DNA of 64,000 nt from Saprospiraceae bacterium (lineage in GTDB: Bacteria > Bacteroidota > Bacteroidia > Chitinophagales > Saprospiraceae), in NCBI GenBank assembly GCA_019187225.1, contig JABAQQ010000015.1, positions 1 to 64,000 on the forward strand, read 5' to 3'. The notes beneath the pieces are model-generated. The model saw only the letters and a program-made list of their open reading frames with translations. It had not been told where the DNA came from and did not search any database. Below are positions 1 to 9,417 of the stretch, piece after piece (positions within the stretch are counted from its first letter, which is position 1; every line of letters starts with the position of its first letter). Both the position numbers and the translations under genes were made by a program.

Positions 1-84
1 CGCAGCACTATGCACGCGTCCAATCTTTTACGTCAACACTTCGCAAACATTCAATGAACGTTTTCCAGAACCTGATTAACGCTT

Positions 85-300
85 TTGATAGAAAACCTAT
101 CGTTTTTCAGGCTGGTTAAGTTTTTACGTTTTAACGAAGAAATTAAATCTACTTTCGCAAGCAAAATACCAAGGGGGAAACTCATTCCGCTGATTGTCGA
201 CATAAAAGTTGGAGAATCATTACAGGACTTTAAAACTCTGCTCAACTACAAAAGAATCTTCGTTAAAAATTCAGATAAAAACTTAAAAAGCATAAACTGA
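85..300 (+). CDS. Doubtful short ORF or gene remnant
   Basis: This reading frame would encode 71 residues from a TTG start. The same frame reads through positions 1-57 and is broken by stops at 55-57 and 70-72, so it may be the tail of a decayed gene rather than an intact one. The sequence is A/T-rich and basic, ends in a Lys/Asn-rich tail, and stops 8 bases before the next gene. I recognise no family. It may be a real small gene, a pseudogene fragment, or chance. Confidence 0.22.
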   Translation: MIENLSFFRLVKFLRFNEEIKSTFASKIPRGKLIPLIVDIKVGESLQDFKTLLNYKRIFVKNSDKNLKSIN

Positions 301-308
301 TGTGAACA

Positions 309-947
309 ATGATTAAAAAATATTCAGTTTTGATATGCATCGTTATTTCTGTGATTTTATTGGTAATAGCGACCTTGATTTATCCCGGAGGTTCATTGCT
401 TGACAAAAGTTCTACAGGATTTGTTTGGTCAAAAAATTTTATCAGCAATTTATTTGCGGCAAAAGCGATAAACGGTTCAGACAACACGTCCAGAATTTGG
501 GCAATCATTGGAATGGCCTTCCACTCGGTTGGGTATGGGATTTTTTTCATCAATACGTCAAGAAAGATGCCTGTAAGGCATGCTGCTAATGTCTTAAAAT
601 ATATAGGTGCAGCCAACATAGTATTTAATTTCCTGATCGCAACACCCTTGCATGACATAATGATAACAATATCGAGTACTTTGTCTTTGCTTGGTCTGTT
701 TTATATTACTGTATTTATTCTAAAGACAAGGCTTCATTTATTCAAATTCGCTTGTATCATTTGCATGCTGACATTTTACTATACTTTATACTTATATGGT
801 TCGGGAGATTGGGGTTTATTGGCCATAATGCAGAAGGTGTCTTTAATCAGTTCAATGGCATTGATTTTAAGTATAGAGTATTTTATCAAGCAGGAAGATT
901 TTCAACAAATTAAACCAAGCGAATTATCAAATACCCAGGAACAATGA
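309..947 (+). CDS. Polytopic membrane protein, DUF998-like
   Basis: This encodes 212 residues with about six hydrophobic segments (roughly 7-27, 62-82, 90-112, 115-137, 143-162 and 168-190) and a polar Gln/Glu-rich tail, so it is an inner-membrane protein. After the first segment comes a YPGGS loop followed by GFVW and FISN; this pattern is typical of small Bacteroidota membrane proteins related to DUF998. No catalytic residue is apparent and the function is unknown. Codon use is noticeably A/T-rich compared with the kelch gene 33 bases downstream, which may mean a different origin. The ATG start is chosen because it directly precedes the first hydrophobic segment. Confidence 0.75.
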   Translation: MIKKYSVLICIVISVILLVIATLIYPGGSLLDKSSTGFVWSKNFISNLFAAKAINGSDNTSRIWAIIGMAFHSVGYGIFFINTSRKMPVRHAANVLKYIGAANIVFNFLIATPLHDIMITISSTLSLLGLFYITVFILKTRLHLFKFACIICMLTFYYTLYLYGSGDWGLLAIMQKVSLISSMALILSIEYFIKQEDFQQIKPSELSNTQEQ

Positions 948-979
948 AATAATCTTATTCATTTGCAAAATGCTCTGAT

Positions 980-2197
980 ATGATATATTGCCCGTCTTCC
1001 TTCGTAATTTCCCCATATCCCATTTTGCTTTTCTTTTTGCTGTGCACCTGTTCACAGGGGCTTAATGCCCAAAAGTGGGATACCCTGTCGCCCATTCCCG
1101 AAAGTTTCACTTTCCCGGTGGTAGCGGTTGCGGACGGTAAAATTCACATCATGGGCGGCGGCGGTACCGGCGGCGCCACCAACCACCACTTCGCCTACGA
1201 CCCTGCAACGGATACCTGGGATACCCGGTCGCCGGTGCCCTATTTCGCCCAACAACCCGCCGGCGCCACTGCAAACGGCAAAATCCATTATTTCGGCGGA
1301 GGTTATCCCAATTCCGGCAGCCCTTTGGACGACCATTATGTCTACGATCCTGTCACCAATACCTGGGAACAGGCGGCAGACCTGACTGCTCCCCGTGCCA
1401 TTCATTATGCCGTCACACTCGATGATGTGTTGTACAGCCTCGCCGGGCAGGGTATGGCGAACCTTTGCCAATCCTATGACCCCATAGCCGATGCCTGGAC
1501 AACGAAAAATAACCTGCCGGACAATGGTTTCTGGTACGGCGCTCATGTAGCGACCGGCGGGCATATCTACCGGTTCTGTGGCGGCGGATATACGGCTCCG
1601 AACAAACTGGCTCATCGCTACGACCCGGATACCGATTCCTGGGCAAGTTTGCCGATGTTCCCTGCCGCCACCCACGGCTTGCGGGGCGCCGCCATCGGCG
1701 ATAAGATTTTTCTGGCGGGAGGCTACCACGACTTTCTGGAGAGGGATGAAGTTTATATTTTCGATACCCAGACCAATTCCTATACGCCCGGTACCCCACT
1801 TCCGTTGGGCAGGAACTATCACAACATGGTCGCTATAGATAGCTGCATATACGTCGTCGGCGGCCACCATGCCATTGATGAAACGGTCCGGTTCCAGCTC
1901 CTGCGGTTTTGCCCTTACGAAATGGCTTCCTCCGTTAAGAATATCGCAACCAGACAGCCTTTGGTTGCCCGCTATTTTTGGGGGAAACTCACCGTACAAT
2001 TACCGGAAGGCGTTATCGGGACGGATGCGCAATTATCGCTGTTCGACCTCGCAGGCCGGCGGGTATTTTTTGAAAAAATGCCCTCCGGTACGGGCAACCT
2101 GCATGAAAGTGAAGTCGGCGACCTGCCGTCTGCGGTCTATTTCATTCGCCTGAATACCAAAGATGCCGTTTATACTGGCAAGGTATCGGCAAATTGA
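980..2197 (+). CDS. Kelch-repeat T9SS-secreted protein
   Basis: This encodes 405 residues. A signal peptide covers about residues 1-31 and ends near LNAQ. Residues 35-310 contain about six kelch repeats, each with a GG pair followed by a Y/F-D and T-x-x-W pattern (for example NHHFAYDPATDTWDT), which should fold as a beta-propeller. The last 80 residues or so resemble a type IX sorting domain, with LFDLAGRRVF and a GDLPSAVYFIRL motif, so the protein is probably exported across the outer membrane by the T9SS. Binding or carbohydrate-active roles are common for kelch propellers, but no substrate can be read here. The thioredoxin-fold gene follows after 24 bases and is likely cotranscribed. Confidence 0.88.
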   Translation: MIYCPSSFVISPYPILLFFLLCTCSQGLNAQKWDTLSPIPESFTFPVVAVADGKIHIMGGGGTGGATNHHFAYDPATDTWDTRSPVPYFAQQPAGATANGKIHYFGGGYPNSGSPLDDHYVYDPVTNTWEQAADLTAPRAIHYAVTLDDVLYSLAGQGMANLCQSYDPIADAWTTKNNLPDNGFWYGAHVATGGHIYRFCGGGYTAPNKLAHRYDPDTDSWASLPMFPAATHGLRGAAIGDKIFLAGGYHDFLERDEVYIFDTQTNSYTPGTPLPLGRNYHNMVAIDSCIYVVGGHHAIDETVRFQLLRFCPYEMASSVKNIATRQPLVARYFWGKLTVQLPEGVIGTDAQLSLFDLAGRRVFFEKMPSGTGNLHESEVGDLPSAVYFIRLNTKDAVYTGKVSAN

Positions 2198-2221
2198 TTT
2201 TTTCATCCAAATCATCCGGCC

Positions 2222-3022
2222 ATGAAATTCATAAATCATTCCTTTTCTATATTGCTGTTCGCAGGACTTTCCTTTTCGGGTCTTGCCCAGGTGGGTAATC
2301 CTGCGCCCAACTTCACCGTGACAGATACGGACGGCGAAACGCACACTTTGTACGATTATTTGGACTCGGGCAGGGTAGTGGTGCTCGATTTTTTCTACAC
2401 CACCTGCGGCCCCTGTCAGTTTTACAGCCCGCAGGTCAATCTGGCCTATGAAAAATACGGTTGCAATACGGACAAGGTATTTTTTATGTCCATCGATTAC
2501 CATGACACTGATGCGGAGGTACAGGCCTACGATCAGCAATTCAACATAGAATACCCTTCCGTCAGCGGTTTGGATGGCGGCGGCGACGCTGTGGTTGCTC
2601 TTTATAATATTTCAGGCTTTCCAACCTTTTATGTCATTGATTCCAGCAAGACCATCGTCGAGCAAATTGATCCGCCGACCTTGCAGGTTTTTGACTATCG
2701 TTTTCAGCAACTTGGCATTTTGCCCGCAGCATGCGAGGTGAGTTCTGCTAAAGAGACCATCACATCCGGACACATCGAACTGTACCCAAATCCGCTGACG
2801 GGAAGCAGCCTGTTCGTACAACTGCCGGGAGAGGGGTATGAGGGCTGGTATTTTGAAATGCTGGATTTTACCGGACGCCTTGTACACAGCGGGCCATTGA
2901 ATTCAATTGGCGGCCTGGCGACTGAAGTGGAGGTTGGGGACTTGCCGTCGGGCATTTTCCTGTTGAAAATCAATGCACTGATGGGCGGAAAAATGTATTC
3001 GGGTTTATTTTTGAAGGGGTGA
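2222..3022 (+). CDS. Thioredoxin-fold (TlpA/AhpC-TSA) protein with T9SS sorting domain
   Basis: This encodes 266 residues. A signal peptide (about 1-22, ending GLAQ) leads into a TlpA/AhpC-TSA thioredoxin fold at about 25-165. The redox motif TTCGPC is in the classic position after the VVVLDFFY strand, and a cis-proline motif GFPTFYVID lies near residue 135. The C-terminal 85 residues (LYPNPL through GDLPSGIFLLKI) form a type A T9SS sorting domain, so this looks like a cell-surface or secreted disulfide reductase or oxidoreductase rather than a periplasmic one. It follows the kelch gene closely in the same direction. The substrate is unknown. Confidence 0.9.
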   Translation: MKFINHSFSILLFAGLSFSGLAQVGNPAPNFTVTDTDGETHTLYDYLDSGRVVVLDFFYTTCGPCQFYSPQVNLAYEKYGCNTDKVFFMSIDYHDTDAEVQAYDQQFNIEYPSVSGLDGGGDAVVALYNISGFPTFYVIDSSKTIVEQIDPPTLQVFDYRFQQLGILPAACEVSSAKETITSGHIELYPNPLTGSSLFVQLPGEGYEGWYFEMLDFTGRLVHSGPLNSIGGLATEVEVGDLPSGIFLLKINALMGGKMYSGLFLKG

Positions 3023-3049
3023 CCATTCCCAATATCAGACTTTGGATAA

Positions 3050-3121
3050 AGCATTGAAACCATAAAAGATGCGCTGGATATGGGCATCAATTTCCTCAAC
3101 ACAGGCGATTATTATGCCGCT
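3050..3121 (+). pseudogene. Remnant of an aldo/keto reductase gene
   Basis: The frame beginning near 3050 reads IETIKDALDMGINFLNTGDYY. This matches the conserved N-terminal strand-helix of aldo/keto reductases, which carries the catalytic Asp (DTGDFY-like; here NTGDYY). Homology stops abruptly at about 3121. There is no start region upstream and the rest of the roughly 300-residue enzyme is missing. The +1 frame then reads a different open segment ending FAFYAWWFNGVALLYY before a stop at 3233. I interpret this as a recombination or deletion scar, not a functional gene. Confidence 0.6.
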
Positions 3122-3193
3122 GGCGGTCAATATGACAAAGGCCGCAAGAGTGGCCGACTTCATGCGCAAGCGTACTTTCGCTTTTTACGCCTG

Positions 3194-3631
3194 GTGGTTC
3201 AATGGTGTCGCCTTATTATACTATATTCTTTTTTAGTGGTAATAGTAAATTGCTATTCCACAATAAAACTACCTTCAGGTTTTAAGGGAGACTATAAATC
3301 ATTTGTACCTGAAACAAAAACCGCAAGAGAATGGAAAACTAAAGGTTTCATGGAACTTGGTAAGACAGATTTTCAAGCAGTTGCGGGGGTAGTAGTATTC
3401 GCAAATGTAGAATTTCAAGATAGTAACTATTACTCCATTAATGTTCAGAAGAGATTTATAGATAATAAGGGATTCCTTGTCTATTTTCAAAGAGACTTGC
3501 CATTAGAATGGATACCAAAAGAATTGTTAGGCAAAGAAACTAAAGAAATTGTTACTTTTGACGAGAAAATGCGAAAGGTAATTTTTGATTTGGGAGAAAG
3601 GCAATTTGTATACATATTGCCTAAAAATTAA
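3194..3631 (+). CDS. Hypothetical lipoprotein-like small protein
   Basis: The open frame extends upstream to 3080, but residues before about 3190 are the aldo/keto reductase remnant. I therefore place the start at the GTG at 3194, giving 145 residues. The N-terminus has a hydrophobic segment ending VVIVNC at about residue 20. This resembles a lipoprotein signal, although Asn at -1 is unusual for a lipobox. The rest is a mixed alpha/beta domain with no motif I recognise. The gene is markedly A/T-rich against both neighbours, suggesting acquisition. The exact start is uncertain. Confidence 0.5.
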   Translation: MVQWCRLIILYSFLVVIVNCYSTIKLPSGFKGDYKSFVPETKTAREWKTKGFMELGKTDFQAVAGVVVFANVEFQDSNYYSINVQKRFIDNKGFLVYFQRDLPLEWIPKELLGKETKEIVTFDEKMRKVIFDLGERQFVYILPKN

Positions 3632-3737
3632 AAATTCGAGAGCCAGAACTTCTCTATTGCTTGAATAAGCACTGGTGGTAGGTAGTGCACAAAAGATTGG
3701 GCAAGTTTCCCAAAACTTCCCCAATCTTTGCCCCGTC

Positions 3738-5417
3738 ATGCCATCCACCCGCATCTACTCCGGCCCCCGCCGCGTCCGCAAAGCCTATTGGACGGCAGCG
3801 GTCGTAATATTCAGTTATCTGTGGCTGAACCTGAAAAGCAAAATTTTCGGTGAAGCCTACTACGAGAAGCACATCCTTGCCTTGCATGTGCGCAATGCGG
3901 AAAGGGTGAAAACTGCCATCCTAGAACTGAACGGGTTGTTTATCAAGATCGGACAGGTGTTGTCCATTTTGAGCAATTTTTTGCCGGAAGCCTTCCAAAA
4001 ACCTTTGGAAGAGTTGCAGGACAAGATCCCGCCGCGGCCATTCGATCAGGTCCGCGAACGCATCGAACGCGAACTCGGCCAGCCGCCGGAAGCCTTGTTC
4101 GCCCGTTTCGACGAAACGCCTTTGGCGGCGGCGTCCATCGGCCAGGCGCACTGCGCCTGGTTGCACGACGGCACGGAAGTAGTGGTAAAAGTACAGCACG
4201 CTGACATCGAGGAAATTGCCGGGATAGACCTCGAGATCATGCGCCGTCTGACGGTATTCATCTCCTTTTTCTTCCACATCAAAGGGATGAATTACATGTA
4301 CACGCAAGTGCGCAGGATGATCGAAGAAGAACTGGATTTTGCGAGTGAAGCCCGGTATATGACCCAGATCGGCGCCAATCTGAAAACGGAGGAGCGGATT
4401 TTTGTGCCGGAAGTGCATCCGTCTTTTTCTACGGGACGGGTATTGACCACGACATTTTACGAAGGCATTAAGATATCCGAACTGGAACAATTGAAAGCCT
4501 GGCAACTGGATCGTCGCGACCTGGCCTCGCGGTTGTTGCGCGCCTATTGCAAAATGTTGTTTCACGACGGCCTCTACCACGCCGACCCGCATCCGGGCAA
4601 TATTCTCGTTCAACAAGATGGCGGGATCGTGTTGCTGGACTTCGGCGCTACCGGCCAACTCAGCACGGCCATGCGCGACGGCATCCCGCAACTTATCGAA
4701 GCGGCGGTTAAAAAAGACACGCCTGGCATGGTGGACGCTTTCCGGGCCATGGGTTTTATCGCCGAAGGGCGGGAAGCGGGATTGATGGCCGAACAGATGA
4801 TCGCGGCGATGCAGAATTTCCTGGAGAACGAGGTCCAACTCGAGGGGTTGAATTTCAAAGACATCAAGATCAAACCTTTCGACAACAGTCTTTTCCGCCT
4901 GGTGCAGGAAATCGGCCTCAGCGGAATATCCGGTGCGGTGCAGGTGCCGAAAGACTGGGTGCTGCTCAACCGGATGCTTACCATGCTACTCGGGCTTTGC
5001 AATTCACTCGATCCCACACTCAATCCGCTGGATGTGGTGCGGCCTTATGCCAAAGATTTTGTCCTCGGACAGCGCGGCGATTTGATCACTATTATCCGGA
5101 ACTATATGCAAGGCGCGCTCGTCAACGCCCTGTCGCTGCCCGACGAATTGCGTCAGACTTTGCAAAAAGCCCGGCAAGGAAAGTTGGAAACGCTCAATCC
5201 CGACGTGCGCGACAGTGCGCGCTTGATCTATTTGGTAATACAACAGGTGCTGTTTGCCATCATGGGGATCGTGGCGGGCGGGTTCGGCTGGTGGTTGCGG
5301 CAAAACGGCGACCCTTCACCGGCGCGCTATGCTTTCTTTGCAGCCGGGATCTGCGCATTTTTGATGCTGCGCGGGATGCAAAAAGGTGAGCGCCTCTGGC
5401 GAAGGATGCAACAGTAA
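3738..5417 (+). CDS. ABC1/AarF/UbiB-family atypical kinase
   Basis: The ATG at 3738 gives 559 residues and is preferred over an upstream GTG at 3675. The family signatures appear in order: KIGQ in FIKIGQVL near residue 72; the AAAS nucleotide loop in LAAASIGQAH near 133; the Lys strand VVVKVQH near 152; HADPHPGN near 283; and DFGATGQL near 302. Two hydrophobic segments at the C-terminus (about 500-545) would anchor it in the inner membrane. Family members support isoprenoid quinone biosynthesis (UbiB) or lipid homeostasis through ATP binding. Since Bacteroidota usually make menaquinone, a quinone role here is inference only. The gene converges on the response regulator with a 16-base gap. Confidence 0.93.
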   Translation: MPSTRIYSGPRRVRKAYWTAAVVIFSYLWLNLKSKIFGEAYYEKHILALHVRNAERVKTAILELNGLFIKIGQVLSILSNFLPEAFQKPLEELQDKIPPRPFDQVRERIERELGQPPEALFARFDETPLAAASIGQAHCAWLHDGTEVVVKVQHADIEEIAGIDLEIMRRLTVFISFFFHIKGMNYMYTQVRRMIEEELDFASEARYMTQIGANLKTEERIFVPEVHPSFSTGRVLTTTFYEGIKISELEQLKAWQLDRRDLASRLLRAYCKMLFHDGLYHADPHPGNILVQQDGGIVLLDFGATGQLSTAMRDGIPQLIEAAVKKDTPGMVDAFRAMGFIAEGREAGLMAEQMIAAMQNFLENEVQLEGLNFKDIKIKPFDNSLFRLVQEIGLSGISGAVQVPKDWVLLNRMLTMLLGLCNSLDPTLNPLDVVRPYAKDFVLGQRGDLITIIRNYMQGALVNALSLPDELRQTLQKARQGKLETLNPDVRDSARLIYLVIQQVLFAIMGIVAGGFGWWLRQNGDPSPARYAFFAAGICAFLMLRGMQKGERLWRRMQQ

Positions 5418-5433
5418 AAAACTGCTCTGCCAT

Positions 5434-6240
5434 TCAGGGATTGACATAGACTGTATTGGCTGCCAGGTAGGTCTCCAGCCGCTGCAGAAAGTACTCCATT
5501 TTGGAAACGGAAATATCCGCCGTCAGATTGGAAAAGGTCAAATGTATGATGCCATTGCGACCGGTGCGTTCTATTCTCCTGACGTGCGCCAGGTTGACCA
5601 GGTAACTGTGGTGCGTTCTGCAGAAATGCAGTTTGGGCAATCTGGCTTCGTATTCGCCCAAATAACCGGATGCCGTGATTTTTTGAACTGCCTCGTTAAT
5701 CAGCACGTAAAATTCAGTGAAACTCCCCTCCGCCTTGCAGAATAGGATGTCTTTTACCATCAATACTATGTTCCCTTTTCGGCTGTCATGCAGAACGATA
5801 CCCGGATGAGTACCCCCCTGTTCGATGGAGCGGTTGATCTTGTCCATGGCTGTTTCTACTGCTGTTTTCAATTCGGCCACACTGAACGGCTTAACAAGAT
5901 AAGCCCAGGGTTGGATTGTATTGATGGCCTTGACGGCATATTGCGGATAGGCAGTTGTAAAAATTACGCCGAAATCGAGGTCTTCACAACTTTTTAAAAA
6001 ATCAAAGCCGCTGCCCAGCGGGGGCATTTCGATGTCGAGAAATACCAGTTGCGGTTTCGCGGCTTTCGCCGTTTCTACCGCTTCTTTTACAGTTGCAGCG
6101 GCATATAATGAGCAAACCTCGGGACAATACTCGTGAAGCATTTGCCGAAGTGAATTGATGGCGCCGTGCTCATCATCGACGATCAGTGCGGTTATTCCGA
6201 TGTTTGCGGAACGGCCGGTTGCTTTTTTACCGCTTTCCAT
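5434..6240 (-). CDS. LytTR-family response regulator
   Basis: This encodes 268 residues. The N-terminal receiver domain (about 15-135) begins ALIVDDEHGA with the acidic pair, has the phospho-acceptor Asp in LVFLDIEMP (about 70) and the conserved Lys in YLVKPFS (about 119). The C-terminal LytTR DNA-binding domain (about 160-260) includes FCRTHHSYLVNLAHV, the hallmark strand segment of this family. The start lies 49 bases inside the end of the histidine kinase gene, so the two are translationally coupled and form a cognate pair. The target promoters are not visible. Confidence 0.95.
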   Translation of the reverse strand: MESGKKATGRSANIGITALIVDDEHGAINSLRQMLHEYCPEVCSLYAAATVKEAVETAKAAKPQLVFLDIEMPPLGSGFDFLKSCEDLDFGVIFTTAYPQYAVKAINTIQPWAYLVKPFSVAELKTAVETAMDKINRSIEQGGTHPGIVLHDSRKGNIVLMVKDILFCKAEGSFTEFYVLINEAVQKITASGYLGEYEARLPKLHFCRTHHSYLVNLAHVRRIERTGRNGIIHLTFSNLTADISVSKMEYFLQRLETYLAANTVYVNP

Positions 6241-9173
6241 ATTTTTCCAATGTGATATGTGAGGATGATACGGGTACCCTTCCGGGGAGGTGCCGTCTCG
6301 GACAAATCATGTACAACGAGATTGATATCGAGGTTATACAACCGGTTGAGCGTGGCGATTTTTTCCCGCAGCATTTCCAGGCCTTTCGACTTGCGGGAAA
6401 CGCCGGCGGATTTTTTCCGATGTTGGGTTTCCTTGAAACCCATGCCATTGTCTGTCAATACGCACCTGAATTGATCCCCCGTCATAGAAAAATCCAGTTT
6501 GATGACAGACTGGCCATCGGGATTGAGGCCGTGAATGGTGGCATTTTCCAGTACAGGTTGCAGCAACATGCTGGGGATGGGTGTTTTGGGAGGAATGAGG
6601 TCGGTGCCGTTTATTTCCACCTGAACGCGTTCTCCAAAGCGCAATTGGATCATTTTCAGGTATTCCCGGTCGTATGCTTCTTCTTCCTCGAATGAAATAA
6701 ACGTTTTTTCGGAAAAATATAAAGTACGGCGCAAGAGCCGCATAAATAGTGAAATGTACTCGCTGGTTTTAATGGGGTCGGGTGGATGCATGAACTGTTG
6801 TATCGCATTGATGGAATTGCCGATAAAATGAGGATTCATTTGCGCCTGCAAGGTCTTCAATTGAAGAACGGATGCTGTCGCATACATTTCCTTATAAGCC
6901 AGTTGCGTCCGGTAGATACGCCAGACACCATAGATGACAATGCTCCATATAAATAAATAAAACCACAGTGTCTCATACCAGTAAGGGCGTTTCAGCAGGA
7001 ACCAGGTATCCGGCTTTTGGCTGAGGATACCCGACGCTTTGACGGCAGTGGCCTGAATGCGATAGCGACCGGGGGGAAGGTGAGTGCCCAGGCTGTAAAC
7101 GGCCGATTCGGTTTGTTGAAAATTTTTCGGGGTGACGTATTTGCCGGAAAACCACGACACCAGATTGTTGATGGTCAGGCAAGACAACGGCAGCAAACAA
7201 TCCGATTGTTCGATCAGAAATTGAAAATTGCCCCTGCTGCTGTAATCCAGCCCGGTTAAATCCAGTTCGAGGCTTGCAATATCCGGCGGCAAAGTAATTT
7301 CGCGGCGACCGGATATTGAATCCAGGAGGTTGAGCACGACTTTTCTATTGTCCTTTTGATAGCGTAACCTGCTGATGAAAGTGGTAAAATCGCTCTGTTC
7401 TTCAGAGGGCCGCAGTACTAAGCAAGTCAATCCGCTGACCGTAGCGGCCCAAAGCGTGTCGTGTTGGACATAAACCGCATTGATATCGTCTTCTGCCAGG
7501 CCGTCGTGCCGGTCAAAGTGCAACTGGCGGCCATTCTGTTTCAAGCCGTATACGCCGCGATTGGTCGCCATCCAAACACTCCCGTCCGGTTCGATAAATA
7601 GCGATTGTATGTTCCTCGCAGGTGTGTTGATCACTTTGACCGAAGTGATCTTTCCGTCGTCTGTGGCGACCAGCATCAGGCCGTTCTCCGGAGTTACCAC
7701 CCACAGACCCTTCTCACCGGTGCTTTGTATCGTAGTGATCCTGCTCTTCAACTCAGGGAAATCATCCCCCCAGTTTTTTTGAAAACTATCCTGCTGTGAA
7801 AACAATCCGCTCACATTGCCCGCCCAAACATTCCCATCGGGATCGGTGCATACAGACGTAAATCTATGCAGGATGACACTTTTAACAGGTTGTCCTATTT
7901 TACGGGGCACATGTCCCAGCGACGAAGCTGCTGCATACCAGATTTTTTCCCCTTTAACTACCATAGATTTGAATGCGCCGCCATTGTATTTGTATATTTT
8001 GCGGAAATTCTCCCAGCAGTAATACAAACCTTCATCCGATACTGCCCAAAAAGCATTGTTCCCATCCGGAACAATTTGCCGTATGAGATTATAACCGTCC
8101 GATGTGCCAAAAGGAACGGTGTGAACTTTTCCTTTCTTCAGTATGTGAACATTGCCCAGGTCATCGCCGACGAGTGTATTGCCGATTGGGTTTACAATGA
8201 TCGAACGAATATTCTTTGAGGGAAAAAAATCATCCCGGTAGGTCACCGGAGAATTTTTTGGAAGCGAATAGATGCCTTCGCCGGCCGTGCAAAACCAGAA
8301 CGTACCCTGTCTGTCTTCATACATGGCCGTGATCTTTTTTCCGGGCAAATAAATCACGGGGTTTTCCAGGCTCTGATTTGCGTTGTCATAGCAAATCGCC
8401 CCTTCGGCGGTGGAGCATATCCAAAAACGGGCCGAACGGTCTGTAAATACCTGACCGGTGGGTTGAGTGAATTCCACAACTTCTGAAATCTGCTTTCCAT
8501 CCCATTCCAGCAAAACAGATTTGTGCGGATAGGAGTATAACATCCGGTTGCCCGAAACAGTCATGGAAACGGCGCCGTTTCCCTCTTTTATTCTGTGGAT
8601 CGTCTCGATGGTTCCCAATGCGGTAAAACGCATGATACTGTGCGCTCCCAGTATCAAATAGTCGCTTTTTACCTTTTCCATCGCACTTGCATCTTCCGGA
8701 AAAGTATAGACAATGACTTTGTCGTTGAAGGAGTGATATACCTTGGTGTAATATTCAAAATACCACAAACTTCCCTGTTCATCTTCCGACACATTGTAGG
8801 TACCCGATGTGAATTCGATCCGGGCCAGCAGGGAATCCTGTTTTTCCGTGATGATGCGTCCGTTGTAGATATAGCAGGGTTTTTTCCGGAAACAAAACAG
8901 CCAGAGCCTCCCCCGGCTGTCCTCTTTCATTCTCAGGACTTCCAGGTCGGGCAAACCGTCGGCCAGGCCATAGGTTCGGAAACGCATGCCGTCGAAACAC
9001 GCCAACCCCTTGTCGGTACCGAACCACATCAGTCCCCGCCGATCCTGCATCGCGCAATACACAATATTGCCCGGCAGGCCGTCCTCCACGCTGAAATGCA
9101 TGTAGGAAGGCGCCTGCGCGCTGCAAACGCCCAGCCAGAGCCCAAAAAATAAAATCCGAAGCGGTCCTCCCAT
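6192..9173 (-). CDS. Two-component propeller sensor histidine kinase (LytS/YehU type)
   Basis: I start at the ATG at 9173, which gives 993 residues and a proper signal peptide (GLWLGVCSAQA) followed by FSVEDGLPGN. The longer frame to 9221 adds 16 poorly fitting residues. About 14 Reg_prop blades (WFGTDKGL, WFCTAGEGIY and WMATNRGVYGL type) fill residues 20-610 as a periplasmic sensor. A Y_Y_Y domain follows (about 615-725) and then one membrane segment (about 733-750). The cytoplasmic kinase has the QMNPHF phospho-His motif, an N-box (ENATIHGL) and a G-box (DNGMGF) of the His_kinase/HATPase family. The signal is unknown; in Bacteroidota, propeller sensors often respond to glycans or envelope cues. 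Confidence 0.95.
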   Translation of the reverse strand: MGGPLRILFFGLWLGVCSAQAPSYMHFSVEDGLPGNIVYCAMQDRRGLMWFGTDKGLACFDGMRFRTYGLADGLPDLEVLRMKEDSRGRLWLFCFRKKPCYIYNGRIITEKQDSLLARIEFTSGTYNVSEDEQGSLWYFEYYTKVYHSFNDKVIVYTFPEDASAMEKVKSDYLILGAHSIMRFTALGTIETIHRIKEGNGAVSMTVSGNRMLYSYPHKSVLLEWDGKQISEVVEFTQPTGQVFTDRSARFWICSTAEGAICYDNANQSLENPVIYLPGKKITAMYEDRQGTFWFCTAGEGIYSLPKNSPVTYRDDFFPSKNIRSIIVNPIGNTLVGDDLGNVHILKKGKVHTVPFGTSDGYNLIRQIVPDGNNAFWAVSDEGLYYCWENFRKIYKYNGGAFKSMVVKGEKIWYAAASSLGHVPRKIGQPVKSVILHRFTSVCTDPDGNVWAGNVSGLFSQQDSFQKNWGDDFPELKSRITTIQSTGEKGLWVVTPENGLMLVATDDGKITSVKVINTPARNIQSLFIEPDGSVWMATNRGVYGLKQNGRQLHFDRHDGLAEDDINAVYVQHDTLWAATVSGLTCLVLRPSEEQSDFTTFISRLRYQKDNRKVVLNLLDSISGRREITLPPDIASLELDLTGLDYSSRGNFQFLIEQSDCLLPLSCLTINNLVSWFSGKYVTPKNFQQTESAVYSLGTHLPPGRYRIQATAVKASGILSQKPDTWFLLKRPYWYETLWFYLFIWSIVIYGVWRIYRTQLAYKEMYATASVLQLKTLQAQMNPHFIGNSINAIQQFMHPPDPIKTSEYISLFMRLLRRTLYFSEKTFISFEEEEAYDREYLKMIQLRFGERVQVEINGTDLIPPKTPIPSMLLQPVLENATIHGLNPDGQSVIKLDFSMTGDQFRCVLTDNGMGFKETQHRKKSAGVSRKSKGLEMLREKIATLNRLYNLDINLVVHDLSETAPPRKGTRIILTYHIGKIWKAVKKQPAVPQTSE

Positions 9174-9417
9174 GCGAATGGTTTTTACCGCGAAAAGGTA
9201 CGACGGGCATTTGGAAAGCAAGGCGCCAACTGATAACCCTGTCGTTTGAGGCGATAACTGTGTAATGGCGAAAAGAGGGCGGAAATCAATCTGCAGACTT
9301 ATCGCCCCAAGTGCAAGGGTTGTGAATTGAAGCTTGCGGGGAGGGTGGGAAGGGTGTTGGTTTGTGGGGAATTTTTCTTAATTTCTTTCACGTCCATTCA
9401 TTTAAAATACATTAAAC

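Noticed and set aside
1052-1999. Long antisense open frame over the kelch gene
   Set aside because: It mirrors the kelch codons, has no homology and the sense frame carries clear kelch and T9SS motifs.
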